Shown here piece by piece: positions 26,316-36,264 of a stretch of 64,000 nucleotides of DNA. The DNA comes from Xanthomarina sp. F1114 (GTDB taxonomy: Bacteria > Bacteroidota > Bacteroidia > Flavobacteriales > Flavobacteriaceae): assembly GCF_026410255.1 (NCBI RefSeq), contig NZ_JAPMLL010000012.1, positions 1 through 64,000 on the forward strand. Reading direction: 5' to 3'. The notes beneath the pieces were generated by a model. That model was not told where the DNA came from. It saw only the letters and a list, made by a program, of their open reading frames with translations, and ran no database searches. The position numbers and the translations under genes were made by a program. The stretch's first letter is position 1. Each line of letters opens with the position of its first letter.

Positions 26316-28970
26316 TTACTTTTTAATAACCTTATGGTTTGCACTAAAAGTCTCTCCGTTTATATTTAATATATAAATACCAGACTGTAAGTTATTAATA
26401 TCAATTTCTACTTGGTTAAACAGCTCTACCTCTTTAGATAGTACTTGTCTTCCATTAATATCAGTAATAGAAAGTGTTACTTGACCATAGTTTTTAGCAG
26501 TTTTAATAAACAAACGACCGTTAGTTGGGTTTGGATATACTTGGTAGCTACTAGTATTAAATTCTTCAACACCTATAGTTGTACAAGCTGCAAATTCAGG
26601 ACCATCAAAATCTGGTCTAGTAAAATCTTCTACTTGATCTGTTCTACTAAAACCATAACCTTCATCTGCATCTAAACCAACTCCTCTGTTAGCAAAAACT
26701 TCCCAAATTAGACATTGATCTTCACCTCCAGTTAGCGCCATATCTGCTGATAAGATAGCATCTCTACCAGTTACAAATCCTGGCGTACACCCTTGAAGTT
26801 TTAACCCGTCCAATACTATTTGCATAACTTTATTGTTTCCACCTGTTCCTTCATATAAATCTGGATCAAAACCATATTTATCTACATAAGCCCAAGTTAA
26901 GTCCCACAAAACAGTAGCCCAAATAAAGCCTATTCCGTGTGGTACAGCAACGTTTAAATCGTTAGTATCAATATATGTATAATCGTTTATTGCAAAATCT
27001 GTGCTATAAGGAGCTTCTCTAATTCCTATTCCATCAATTGGTTGCGATGTTGCATATGTTCCTATCGGTCTTGCATCTTCAGGCTGATCACCTGCTTTCA
27101 TAGTTAGCATTAATGCAAACCAGTCAGACCATCCTTCTCCCATTTGCTCTTTATTAGTCAAACAGTTAGTATCAGGACCACCTGTTAATCTAGTAGAAAT
27201 ACCATGCCCATACTCATGTGCAACAATACCATTATCGAAACTACCATCTTTCATATAATTCCCAGTTCCTTGTAAAGTAACATTAACGGTTTGCGTCTCC
27301 ATAACATTAAGTATGGCCTGGATATCACCGTTACTCATAAATACAGAAGGGATTGTAAATAGTGGATCTGCTTCTCCCGCCATGTTTACATAAGGCACAT
27401 ATTCCGGGTCGTTACCTGGATCTGGATAGTTATATACAATAACTGCAATAGCTCCGGCATCTTCTGCATTTCTAATTTTGTCTACAAAAGGACAAGTACC
27501 TCTTTGTATAACTGCAATCTTTCCAGCTACATCACCAAATGTGTTACAACCTTCTGTTGGGGCATCCGAACCATCGTCCACTAACACTAATTCTCCCGTA
27601 ACAGGGTCATCTCCAATTCCAGTAATATTGTTTGGAGGCGTAGTTGCAGGGTTTACAGCTGGATATGTTCCTGCAACAGATGTATTATTAACAGTTACTA
27701 AGTTTTGCACACCTCCTGGTGGAGACCATAAATACATTTGCATTCTAGGAGCATAACCATCTATAGGAGTTGCAAAATTGGCGTTATTTGTTGCTTCTCC
27801 ATCTTGTCCTTGAGCTTGAACGGCATCGTTGCCTATGCCACCATTACCATAATTATTTTGTTGAAAGTTACCTGAAACTTCATCAAAACCATAACGGTAC
27901 CATACATCATGCATAATATTACTTACGTAAAACATATTTGTTATGGACGCGTCTTGATATCCATTTGGTTCTTGTTCTAAATTTAATGGAAAATCAAAAT
28001 TTAAAGAAGCTGTTCCGTCTGGAGAATATCCTGGAGTATTTGTAGCTGCAGTATCTTCGTATGCATATACATTATTTCCTCTGGTAATTGTATATTCTGC
28101 ACCAGCCGCTCCGTTGGTATCATGCCATCCATAAGGAGAAGCTACATCGTCTGAAGGTGAACTCAACAAAGTTCTTCCTCCAAAGCTAGGAGCTTCTACT
28201 GGGAATGCGAAAACATTATATGAAGATCCATCTGCACCAAAAGAGTTTGTTTTAAATAAAGTAAAGTCTTCTTTTGAATTAGCATGGTAGGCATGGTTTG
28301 AATGATCACCATCACCAAAATCACAAGATAAAACCCAGTCATTTTTATCAATTATTTGACCGCTTACAGCATCTACACGTACACTCCACCAGTTTTTTCC
28401 GTTTAAAGCGTTAATGTTTAAGTCCCAAGCTAGTTTTAATTCACCTAACTCTTCTGAATACGAGTAAACTAATTTTACAGGAATATTAGTTTGAGATACA
28501 TTTGCTCCATTATAAACAAACTCATTTCCTTTACCTGAAATTAGTTCTAAGCCTTGAACATTTCCTAAGTTTAATTGAGAAGCTGCATTTTCTAAAGCTG
28601 CTTGTGCATTAATTTGTGGAGTAATAGTATTTACCTTTTGCCCAATTTGACTTATTAAATTATTGGAATAGTAAAAAACAGCATGGTCTTTTATAGCAAC
28701 ACTAGAAACAGCATTAAAAATCCCTATCCCATGGTAACGTTGGTTTACGTACACATGGTTAATTTCTGTACTTTTTGAAAAGTACTCGTTAGTTACATAT
28801 AAATCCTGAATATCATTATCAGTAAGATTATACGCTGCTTTGTTTCTAAGCAAATAAGTTTCGATAACATTGCCATACTTGGAATCAGCTAAGTTATGCT
28901 GTGCAAAACCTGCCAAACCAAAAAACAACATACCGACAACTAATAGTCTTTGGAGGTAATTCTTTTTCAT
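26316..28970 (-). CDS. Secreted M36 (fungalysin) metallopeptidase with PA domain and T9SS sorting domain
   Basis: This 884-aa exported zinc peptidase has a signal peptide ending GLAGFAQ. A fungalysin-type propeptide follows (about 25-200), then the catalytic region with VAHEYGHGISTR (zinc ligands His585 and His589, Glu586) and the downstream acidic ligand region GEGWSDWFAL. A protease-associated (PA) domain is inserted before it (about 455-565, GKIAVIQRGTCPFVDKIRNA). The C-terminus is a type A type IX sorting domain (about 800-884, YQVYPNPTNGRLFIKT to HKVIKK). The protein should be secreted across the outer membrane and attached or released after sorting-domain cleavage. It likely degrades external proteins. 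Confidence 0.93.
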   Translation of the reverse strand: MKKNYLQRLLVVGMLFFGLAGFAQHNLADSKYGNVIETYLLRNKAAYNLTDNDIQDLYVTNEYFSKSTEINHVYVNQRYHGIGIFNAVSSVAIKDHAVFYYSNNLISQIGQKVNTITPQINAQAALENAASQLNLGNVQGLELISGKGNEFVYNGANVSQTNIPVKLVYSYSEELGELKLAWDLNINALNGKNWWSVRVDAVSGQIIDKNDWVLSCDFGDGDHSNHAYHANSKEDFTLFKTNSFGADGSSYNVFAFPVEAPSFGGRTLLSSPSDDVASPYGWHDTNGAAGAEYTITRGNNVYAYEDTAATNTPGYSPDGTASLNFDFPLNLEQEPNGYQDASITNMFYVSNIMHDVWYRYGFDEVSGNFQQNNYGNGGIGNDAVQAQGQDGEATNNANFATPIDGYAPRMQMYLWSPPGGVQNLVTVNNTSVAGTYPAVNPATTPPNNITGIGDDPVTGELVLVDDGSDAPTEGCNTFGDVAGKIAVIQRGTCPFVDKIRNAEDAGAIAVIVYNYPDPGNDPEYVPYVNMAGEADPLFTIPSVFMSNGDIQAILNVMETQTVNVTLQGTGNYMKDGSFDNGIVAHEYGHGISTRLTGGPDTNCLTNKEQMGEGWSDWFALMLTMKAGDQPEDARPIGTYATSQPIDGIGIREAPYSTDFAINDYTYIDTNDLNVAVPHGIGFIWATVLWDLTWAYVDKYGFDPDLYEGTGGNNKVMQIVLDGLKLQGCTPGFVTGRDAILSADMALTGGEDQCLIWEVFANRGVGLDADEGYGFSRTDQVEDFTRPDFDGPEFAACTTIGVEEFNTSSYQVYPNPTNGRLFIKTAKNYGQVTLSITDINGRQVLSKEVELFNQVEIDINNLQSGIYILNINGETFSANHKVIKK

Positions 28971-29001
28971 TTCTATTTGATATTTTTAAATTTGAATTTG
29001 T

Positions 29002-29009
29002 CAAATATA
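29002..29009 (-). promoter_or_regulatory. -7 box of the M36 metallopeptidase gene
   Basis: On the minus strand TATATTTG matches TAnnTTTG about 32 bp before the ATG. No TTG appears 19-21 bp further upstream. Confidence 0.45.
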
Positions 29010-29118
29010 AGCCCCATCTTCTTATTATTATAATATAATCATAATAAATCTTTAAAATACTTTATAAAGCAATTAAATTAACAGTTATTTTAATAATTTT
29101 ACCACATAAATTACACCT

Positions 29119-30891
29119 ATGGCCACAGGCTTTTTAAACTCTATTGAATCTTCAGAAGATTTACGCAAACTTTCAAAAGAACAACTTCCAAAATTGGCTG
29201 AAGAATTAAGACGTTTTATTATTGATATTATTGCAACCAAGGAAGGCCACTTAGGGGCTAGTTTAGGAGTTATTGAGCTTACCATTGCTTTGCATTATGT
29301 AATTAATACACCAGAAGATCTTTTGGTATGGGATGTTGGACATCAAGCCTATGGACATAAAATATTAACTGGCAGAAAGGATATCTTTCATACTAATAGA
29401 CAACTACATGGAATAAGTGGGTTTCCAAAAAGAGATGAAAGTAAGTTTGACACTTTTGGAGTTGGACATTCTTCCACTTCTATTTCTGCTGCTTTAGGAA
29501 TGGCGCTTGCCTCGAAACTTAAAGGTAATTTAACCAGGCAACATGTGGCTGTTATAGGAGATGCATCTATAGCTAGTGGTATGGCTTTTGAAGGTTTAAA
29601 TCATTCCGGTGTTACAGATGCCAATTTACTAGTTATTTTAAACGATAATGCCATAGGAATTGATCCTTCTGTCGGTGCTTTAAAACAGTATTTAACCAAC
29701 GTCAAGAAAGGAACTGAAAAGCAGGATAATATTTTTGAAGCTCTTAATTTCAATTACTCTGGTCCTATTGATGGACATGATATCTATAAACTTATTTCTG
29801 AATTAGAACGACTTAAAACTGTAAAAGGTCCTAAGTTTCTACATATAATTACCAAAAAAGGGAAAGGCCTAAAACAGGCTGAAGACAATCAAGTTACATA
29901 CCATGCGCCAGGAAAATTTGATGCTATAACAGGAGACTTAATTACGAAACCAAATCTAAAACAGGCTCCAAAATATCAAGATGTCTTTGGTTTTACCTTA
30001 GTGGAATTAGCTAGAAATAATCCGAAAATTATTGGAATTACACCAGCTATGCCTACAGGAAGTTCTTTAAAATATATGATGGCAGAAATTCCTGAACGTG
30101 CTTTTGATGTAGGAATAGCAGAGCAGCATGCTGTGACGCTTTCGGCTGGAATGGCAACTCAAGGACTTATTCCCTTTTGTAATATTTACTCTACTTTTTT
30201 ACAACGGGCCTACGACCAAATTATCCACGATGTAGCTTTACAGAGCTTGCCAGTTATTTTTTGCTTAGATCGTGCTGGCTTGGTTGGACAAGATGGTGCA
30301 ACACATCATGGGGTTTTTGATTTGGCCTATTTACGCTGTATACCAAATCTGATTATTTTTGCGCCCAGAAACGAAGTGGAACTTCGAAATATACTTTATA
30401 CAGCTCAATTAGGTAAATTAAAGCACCCTCTTGCTATTAGATATCCTAGAGGAAGAGGTAGTACTTTAGACTGGCAACAAGATTTTTTAGAGATTAAAAC
30501 AGGAACAGGAGCTGTTTTAAAAGAAAACGGAACAATAGCCGTTTTGAGTATTGGTACTATTTCAAGAAACTGTACGGAAGCCATTAATTTATTACCAGAT
30601 ATACATACTGTTTCTCATTACGATATGCGTTTTGTTAAACCTTTGGATGAAAAATTACTTCACGACATTTGTAAAAAATATCAATCCATAATTACTGTTG
30701 AAGATGGTTGCATTACGGGAGGATTTGGAACAGCCATATTAGAGTTTGCTGCACAGAATAATTATAAAAACACCTTCAAAACCTTAGGTGTACCAGACCA
30801 GTTTATTGAACACGGCACAACAGAAGAGTTGCAACAATTATGTGGCATAGATAGCTTATCTATTTCTAAAGCCCTTATTGAACTTCTATAA
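29119..30891 (+). CDS. dxs: 1-deoxy-D-xylulose-5-phosphate synthase
   Basis: This 590-aa thiamine enzyme condenses pyruvate and glyceraldehyde-3-phosphate in the first step of the MEP isoprenoid route. The N-terminal diphosphate-binding domain shows DVGHQAYGHKILTGR, GVGHSSTSISAALGMA and GDASIASGMAFEGLN with LNDNAIGIDPSVGAL. The middle pyrimidine domain shows FDVGIAEQHAVTLSAGMA, and a transketolase C-terminal domain follows. It is somewhat shorter than the E. coli enzyme (620 aa). It forms a functional partnership with the polyprenyl synthase encoded earlier, but is not linked to it. Confidence 0.95.
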   Translation: MATGFLNSIESSEDLRKLSKEQLPKLAEELRRFIIDIIATKEGHLGASLGVIELTIALHYVINTPEDLLVWDVGHQAYGHKILTGRKDIFHTNRQLHGISGFPKRDESKFDTFGVGHSSTSISAALGMALASKLKGNLTRQHVAVIGDASIASGMAFEGLNHSGVTDANLLVILNDNAIGIDPSVGALKQYLTNVKKGTEKQDNIFEALNFNYSGPIDGHDIYKLISELERLKTVKGPKFLHIITKKGKGLKQAEDNQVTYHAPGKFDAITGDLITKPNLKQAPKYQDVFGFTLVELARNNPKIIGITPAMPTGSSLKYMMAEIPERAFDVGIAEQHAVTLSAGMATQGLIPFCNIYSTFLQRAYDQIIHDVALQSLPVIFCLDRAGLVGQDGATHHGVFDLAYLRCIPNLIIFAPRNEVELRNILYTAQLGKLKHPLAIRYPRGRGSTLDWQQDFLEIKTGTGAVLKENGTIAVLSIGTISRNCTEAINLLPDIHTVSHYDMRFVKPLDEKLLHDICKKYQSIITVEDGCITGGFGTAILEFAAQNNYKNTFKTLGVPDQFIEHGTTEELQQLCGIDSLSISKALIELL

Positions 30892-30910
30892 GCTCTTTTC
30901 CTAAAAATAA

Positions 30911-30945
30911 AAAGGCGACTTTTTTCAAGTCGCCTTTATTTTTTT
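30911..30945. terminator. Bidirectional terminator between dxs and the BNR-repeat gene
   Basis: The stem GGCGACTT/AAGTCGCC (30914-30921 with 30927-30934) has A-runs before and T-runs after it, so it can work for both convergent genes. Confidence 0.92.
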
Positions 30946-30956
30946 GATTTAAAGCA

Positions 30957-33900
30957 TTATTTAATAATAAACTTTTTTGTTTCGGTGAATTGCCCTTGAG
31001 TAAATTTAGCCAAATATAAACCAGGTCTTAAATTTAATGACATTTGCTTCTTACCATTAGCACTTAAATTTAGTCGCTCTTTAGAAATTAGCTGGCCACT
31101 TAAATTATAAATTACTAAATCTAATTCTCCTAGATTAGACTTAGAAGAAATGGTAATTTCTCCATTAGAAACGGTAGGATATAAAGATAAATCTGAAGCT
31201 AATGTAACTTCCTCTACACTTAAAGCATCTGGAGTAAACATACCAGAAAACACACCTCTACCGTGTGTTGCCGCATACACCATATTATCATTTCTTAGAT
31301 CTAAATCTAATACTTTTACATTACTCATTCCATTAAAAGCAGAGTGCCAGTTTGGAGATGCATCGGAAAAATTATTAGTATACCAAACTCCTAATTCTGT
31401 TCCAATTAACACTTCTTCAAGATTTAAAGGGTTCTGTAAAATTGTTTTCACTGGAAGATCTGGTAAATCACCATCTTTTGCTTCCCAGGTTGCACCACCA
31501 TCACTAGTATACCATACATTATTTACTCCATAATTATGCATAGTTACAAAAATATCGTTTTCAGATTGTCCAAACTCAATATCAGACACACTTCCTACCA
31601 ATAAATTTCCATCAATTCCTTCCCAAGAAGGACTTGCATTATTAGCGTTTGAAACTATTAAAATATCGCCAAGTCGGGTTCCAACAATTAATTTAGTCGT
31701 TCCTGTAGTATATGGAGATACCGTTAATGCTGTTACAGGAGCAGCTAATAATTCATCTGTTAGATTTGTACTAGATAAAGTACCTGAAGATTTTATTCCT
31801 GAATACCTCTTAACAACATAATTAGCGCCAGAAGAATAATTAGAATACAAAATATCCAAATTAGAATCTAAAGCTTGAGGGTTTATAAAAGACCCATTAC
31901 TGGCATTTTCATTATTAATAGTAACGTTTGCCCCCAATGATCCATCTGCAGCTAAATAACGCAAATTAATTCCTGCATTGTACACATAGTTTCTAATAAA
32001 ATATCTATCTGTACCATCTTGATCGAAGAAAGTGTAACCTCCATCTCCCCCATAAGGTTCAATAGCATCATCTACTCCATTAGGATTTGCATTTTGCATT
32101 AGCTGTGTTCCGTTATCCTGTAAACCTCCAGCAAAATAATCTCCAGAAAATGCAGTTGTTGGAGCTACACCTAATGAATAGAACTGAGATGTATTATAAC
32201 CTGTATTTCTAGATTCTGTGGTTGTTCCTCCGTTTGGAGAATAATAAACTCCTCCATCATTTCCAATAACAATTTTGTTAGGATTAGAATGTCCAAAGGC
32301 CAAAATATGTTGATCTGCATGTACTAATGGCACATCTAGGTTGGCTAAGTTATTATTATTAGACCATTTAGATATTTGGTTCCACGCATTTGCACCGTTT
32401 GTTGACTTAAACATATCGATACCTCCGGCATAAACAATTTCATCGTCAGTAGGATCTACTTCTAATAACAAATCGTAGAAGGCTTGCCCTCTAGTAAAGT
32501 CTCCAGCTGGTATTGCATTGTCTGCATCGTTTGGTAGCGGTTTATTTTGTACCAAATACACAGGCTGAAAACCTGTTGTTGTTTTTTTAATATTTACCCC
32601 ACCAGGTACTTCTGACAACACATAAACTTTATCTGGAACCGTAGCAGAAACAGCAATCTGTGTTCTTAAAGCTCCATTAACAGCATAAGCTTGTGTAAAC
32701 GTATTTCCATCTGTCGACGAGAAAATAACACCACCACCGTCTCCGTATAATTTACTAGGAGTGGTTGACATCCATATTTTGCCATCAGCTCCAATTTCTA
32801 AATCGTTAGGGCAGTATCTATGTCCTCCTTCGGTTAATGGTAAGTTAATATCAACCCAATTAGCACCACCATCCACAGATTTATATAACCCATAAGACAA
32901 ACCTCCGATAGTTGTTGCAGCGTTTGAAGAAGAATATAGAGCATCTGCAGCAGCCACATAAATCTCTGAAACTCCTCCATTATTTCTAACTTTCACATCG
33001 TTAATATGCTGAACTCCTGGAACAACCAAGGCTGTAAAATCTCCAGAGGAAGGATTTAAACTACCATTGACTACTCCTGAAGCCATAGCAGCTTCTAGAG
33101 TGTCACCATCTGCCATACTAATCATAACAGAAGGGATTGTTATTGTAGCATCTGTACCTCCCATTGGCACTGGTTCTCCTGGCACATTATTCATTACAAT
33201 TGCGGCAATAGCTCCCGCATTTTGTGCGTTTTTAACTTTATCAACAAACGCACACTGTCCTCTTCTTATTAATGCAATTTTTCCAGCTGCACTAGGCCCA
33301 AAAGAATTACATCCTTCAGTAGGAACCCCAGATGAATCATTTGCTAAAATAAAATCGGCAGTAATAGTAGTTGTAATTTCGGATCCAAAATTTGTAGTTG
33401 GATAAGACTGATAGTTTCCAGCAATTCCAGCTGGTGAGTTTACAGTAATATTAGAGGCTGAAACAAAATAACTTACTCCCGTATTACCTCCAAAAACATT
33501 TACCCAGGTATCTCCACCATCAGTAGATTTCCATAATCCGTCTCCATTAATAGAGCCATCGGTATGACCTACATAAGATTCTCCCGTTCCTACATAGAAT
33601 GTATTTGTATCATTAGGGTCGTAAGCTATACTTGAAACTGCAAAATTTTCAGGAAGATCTAATCTTGTCCACACACTATTTGGGCTAGAAATATTCGTGT
33701 TTTTCCACAAACCTCCACTTACTCCACCAGCAATAACTGTATTGTCTGTTGGATCGTTAGGATCGAACATTAATGCTCTTGTTCTACCTCCAACATTATT
33801 TGGTCCACGCTCCATCCATCCATTATCTAACGCATCTCCCGGGACTCTTCCTGCAGACATAGTCTCTTCTCTTTGCTCAAGAAGCTCTTTTTGTAATTCT

Positions 33901-34199
33901 GCTACTTTAATTGGTGTAGGTCTTCCTAAATCTGGATTCATAGTTAGAATCCATTGCTCTTCATTATACTTGTTTGGCGTTAATCTATGTTCCTTTCTTT
34001 CTTTTTTAGACAGTAGTAATTCTGCTTGAAATGGACTATTAGCCAAGTGTTCTTTGTGTTTTTGCTTCAGTTCTTCTACTGAGACTACAACATCATCATT
34101 CTTTTCAACATCTTTCTTAGGTGAATCACAATTAAAAACTGCTAAAAGGAGGGTCGCACTAAATAAAACATTAAAATTTTTTATGTAAAATTTTTTCAT
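30957..34199 (-). CDS. Secreted BNR/VPS10-like repeat protein with PA domain and T9SS sorting domain
   Basis: This 1080-aa surface or secreted protein has beta-propeller (BNR/Asp-box, sortilin-like) repeats: GLWKSTDGGDTWVNVFGG, LYKSVDGGANWVDI, VIFSSTDGNTF, VWYTSDGGATWEAKDGDLP. A PA domain (about 245-385, GKIALIRRGQCAFVDKVKNA) interrupts the propeller. The C-terminus is a type IX sorting domain (LSLYPTVSNGEITISS to KKFIIK). The N-terminus (AVFNCDSPKK) resembles a lipoprotein signal, although Asn at -1 is unusual and would be odd for a sorting-domain substrate. Proteins of this type in Bacteroidota are often named glycosyl hydrolase or sortilin-like; the enzymatic activity is unproven. Confidence 0.85.
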   Translation of the reverse strand: MKKFYIKNFNVLFSATLLLAVFNCDSPKKDVEKNDDVVVSVEELKQKHKEHLANSPFQAELLLSKKERKEHRLTPNKYNEEQWILTMNPDLGRPTPIKVAELQKELLEQREETMSAGRVPGDALDNGWMERGPNNVGGRTRALMFDPNDPTDNTVIAGGVSGGLWKNTNISSPNSVWTRLDLPENFAVSSIAYDPNDTNTFYVGTGESYVGHTDGSINGDGLWKSTDGGDTWVNVFGGNTGVSYFVSASNITVNSPAGIAGNYQSYPTTNFGSEITTTITADFILANDSSGVPTEGCNSFGPSAAGKIALIRRGQCAFVDKVKNAQNAGAIAAIVMNNVPGEPVPMGGTDATITIPSVMISMADGDTLEAAMASGVVNGSLNPSSGDFTALVVPGVQHINDVKVRNNGGVSEIYVAAADALYSSSNAATTIGGLSYGLYKSVDGGANWVDINLPLTEGGHRYCPNDLEIGADGKIWMSTTPSKLYGDGGGVIFSSTDGNTFTQAYAVNGALRTQIAVSATVPDKVYVLSEVPGGVNIKKTTTGFQPVYLVQNKPLPNDADNAIPAGDFTRGQAFYDLLLEVDPTDDEIVYAGGIDMFKSTNGANAWNQISKWSNNNNLANLDVPLVHADQHILAFGHSNPNKIVIGNDGGVYYSPNGGTTTESRNTGYNTSQFYSLGVAPTTAFSGDYFAGGLQDNGTQLMQNANPNGVDDAIEPYGGDGGYTFFDQDGTDRYFIRNYVYNAGINLRYLAADGSLGANVTINNENASNGSFINPQALDSNLDILYSNYSSGANYVVKRYSGIKSSGTLSSTNLTDELLAAPVTALTVSPYTTGTTKLIVGTRLGDILIVSNANNASPSWEGIDGNLLVGSVSDIEFGQSENDIFVTMHNYGVNNVWYTSDGGATWEAKDGDLPDLPVKTILQNPLNLEEVLIGTELGVWYTNNFSDASPNWHSAFNGMSNVKVLDLDLRNDNMVYAATHGRGVFSGMFTPDALSVEEVTLASDLSLYPTVSNGEITISSKSNLGELDLVIYNLSGQLISKERLNLSANGKKQMSLNLRPGLYLAKFTQGQFTETKKFIIK

Positions 34200-34450
34200 G
34201 AGTATATATATTTAGTTAAAAATAATTTAATTAATTCGATACCACAAAAAAAAGCAGGTATTTTTTTTTGAACTAATACACTGTGTACCATAGCTCTGTA
34301 TATAAAAACGTTTCATTATTTTTTTAAAAAGCTGAAAAATAGATATTTCAAACCATAAAAAACGTTTAGAAAATACTAGATTTAAAATGCTACAAAATTA
34401 AAATTGCTTATAATGAAGTAAAAATTAATTATATTAAATAGTTAATAATC

Positions 34451-34582
34451 TTACTCAGAGTCGGCGTAGTATTGCTGCGTATTAACCTCAGAAGCTGTTG
34501 TTTGATTTATTTCTTTAAGTGCTAAAACAGAAGCAAATACAACAAATATAATAACAATAGCTCCTAGTATATTTTTTTTCAT
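34451..34582 (-). CDS. Small exported or membrane peptide, 43 aa
   Basis: The frame MKKNILGAIVIIFVVFASVLAL is followed by a polar tail ending in acidic residues (QQYYADSE). The N-terminus resembles a signal anchor. It stands alone in the 486-bp gap between dgt and the BNR-repeat gene. No family recognised. The rest of this gap is AT-rich with nothing else I can support. Confidence 0.5.
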   Translation of the reverse strand: MKKNILGAIVIIFVVFASVLALKEINQTTASEVNTQQYYADSE

Positions 34583-34685
34583 CTTGAGGTCAGATTTGGG
34601 ATCTTAGATAAGTAAAAGTAATTTATTATACTTTTTTAAACAAGAAATATTGAAAAAAAAACGACTAACGTACGTAAGATTATAC

Positions 34686-36029
34686 TTATAAAGCAATCGC
34701 TTTTATCTTCTTATATTTTAAAATAGCCTGACTATCGGACAATAAAGACACATAATGACATACACTTAAAAGCTTGGTGTAAGTTGAGCTTTCTTCTTCA
34801 AAATAAAGATCTGGAATACTCTTAAGAATCAACAAATCGTAATGAGAGGCTTTTTCTTGAGTCTTATTTATTAGAGCTTTTGTATAGACACCTAAAAGTG
34901 TTTGTATAACTTCAAAACCAACAATTTCTTTATCGATTACTTCTTCAGACTGATAGACCTTTTTTACACTTATTTTAATAATGTCGTTAATTTGAGCTTC
35001 ATACTGACTTTTATCTAACAAACCAGTTGAAAAATTATCGTTTAAAATAGCTTCTTCGTTAATTAAAAACACATCAACCGCTTCATTAATTAAAGTATTA
35101 ATAGCTAAGGCTCGCAAATAGCTTATGCGATCCTGGGTATTAGAAAGCTGGTGATACTTTTCTGAATTAATTGTATTCTTTACCAGATTAATAAGATATT
35201 CTAAGGCATACTCCTCTTGGATAAGCCCTAAGTTAATTCCATCTTCAAAATCTATAATAGTATAGCAAATATCGTCTGCAGCTTCTACCAAATAGGTTAA
35301 AGGATGTCTAGAAAAACTGAAATCTTCATCTGCACCTCTTTTTATCAAGCCTAACTCGTTTGCAACATCAACAAACAGTTCTTTTTCACTTTGAAAAAAC
35401 CCGTATTTTTTATCAGCAATATGATTAGTCGGTTTTTTAGGCAATGATTCTTTGGGGTATTTTGTAAAAGCGCCAAGCGTAGCATAACTTAGACGCAGAC
35501 CACCTTCTCTACCAATTCGATTTTGGGTAGCAATTTTAAAACCGTTGGCATTCCCTTCAAAATCGCATAAATCTTGATATTCTTTTAAGGTTAATTCCTT
35601 TTTATACTCTTTTCCTGCTCCAGATATAAAGAATTGGCCAATAGCTTTTTCTCCAGAATGTCCAAAAGGCGGATTTCCAATATCGTGAGCCAATGCTGCT
35701 GCTGCTACAATAGCCCCGAAATCGTTAGCTTGATATCCGTGAATAGTTTGTAAATGCGGGTATTTTTCTAGCAACTTAGCACCTACTTTTCTTCCTAAAG
35801 TCCTTCCAACAACACTTACTTCCAAGCTATGGGTTAGTCTGGTATGTACAAAATCTGTTTGAGACAAAGGAATTACTTGAGTTTTATCTTGAAGACTTCT
35901 AAACTCTGATGAGAATATAATTCTATCGTAATCTACTTCAAAGCCCAAACGTGTTTCGTCTTGTTCTTTTCTTAAACGCTTATTTGTATCTCCATAACGT
36001 TTTAAGGAGAGTAATTGTTCCCAATTCAT
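34686..36029 (-). CDS. dgt: Deoxyguanosinetriphosphate triphosphohydrolase (dGTPase)
   Basis: This 447-aa HD-domain enzyme hydrolyses dGTP (and perhaps other dNTPs) to the nucleoside and triphosphate. The N-terminal motif FSSEFRSLQDKTQVIPLSQT is followed by the HD-domain residues RLTHSLEV, AAALAHDIGNPPFGHSGE and EAADDICYTIIDFEDG. The length fits the bacterial Dgt type. It stands as a single gene on the minus strand, divergent from the TonB receptor. Confidence 0.93.
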   Translation of the reverse strand: MNWEQLLSLKRYGDTNKRLRKEQDETRLGFEVDYDRIIFSSEFRSLQDKTQVIPLSQTDFVHTRLTHSLEVSVVGRTLGRKVGAKLLEKYPHLQTIHGYQANDFGAIVAAAALAHDIGNPPFGHSGEKAIGQFFISGAGKEYKKELTLKEYQDLCDFEGNANGFKIATQNRIGREGGLRLSYATLGAFTKYPKESLPKKPTNHIADKKYGFFQSEKELFVDVANELGLIKRGADEDFSFSRHPLTYLVEAADDICYTIIDFEDGINLGLIQEEYALEYLINLVKNTINSEKYHQLSNTQDRISYLRALAINTLINEAVDVFLINEEAILNDNFSTGLLDKSQYEAQINDIIKISVKKVYQSEEVIDKEIVGFEVIQTLLGVYTKALINKTQEKASHYDLLILKSIPDLYFEEESSTYTKLLSVCHYVSLLSDSQAILKYKKIKAIAL

Positions 36030-36264
36030 AGTTCCTATTTATCTGCTGCAAGATACATTTTTTAACGTTTTAATACATCTTCATATATAAACAATTCAAA
36101 TGAACTTGGTGTTAAGATATCATTTCTAAAATCAGCGTCTTATGTAAACTCAATAACATTAAGCTAACCGTTTTATTACAAAGGCATAATCTAGGATTAA
36201 CAGCCACTTTACATTGTTGGGGTTTCTTTGCATCAACAAAAATACTAAAGAACTAAAATTAATA

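Noticed and set aside
36141-36190. A PhoB-type repeat upstream of the TonB receptor
   Set aside because: Only one ACATTA (36156) is present, with poor matches at the 11-bp positions on either side. In DNA this AT-rich that is not significant.
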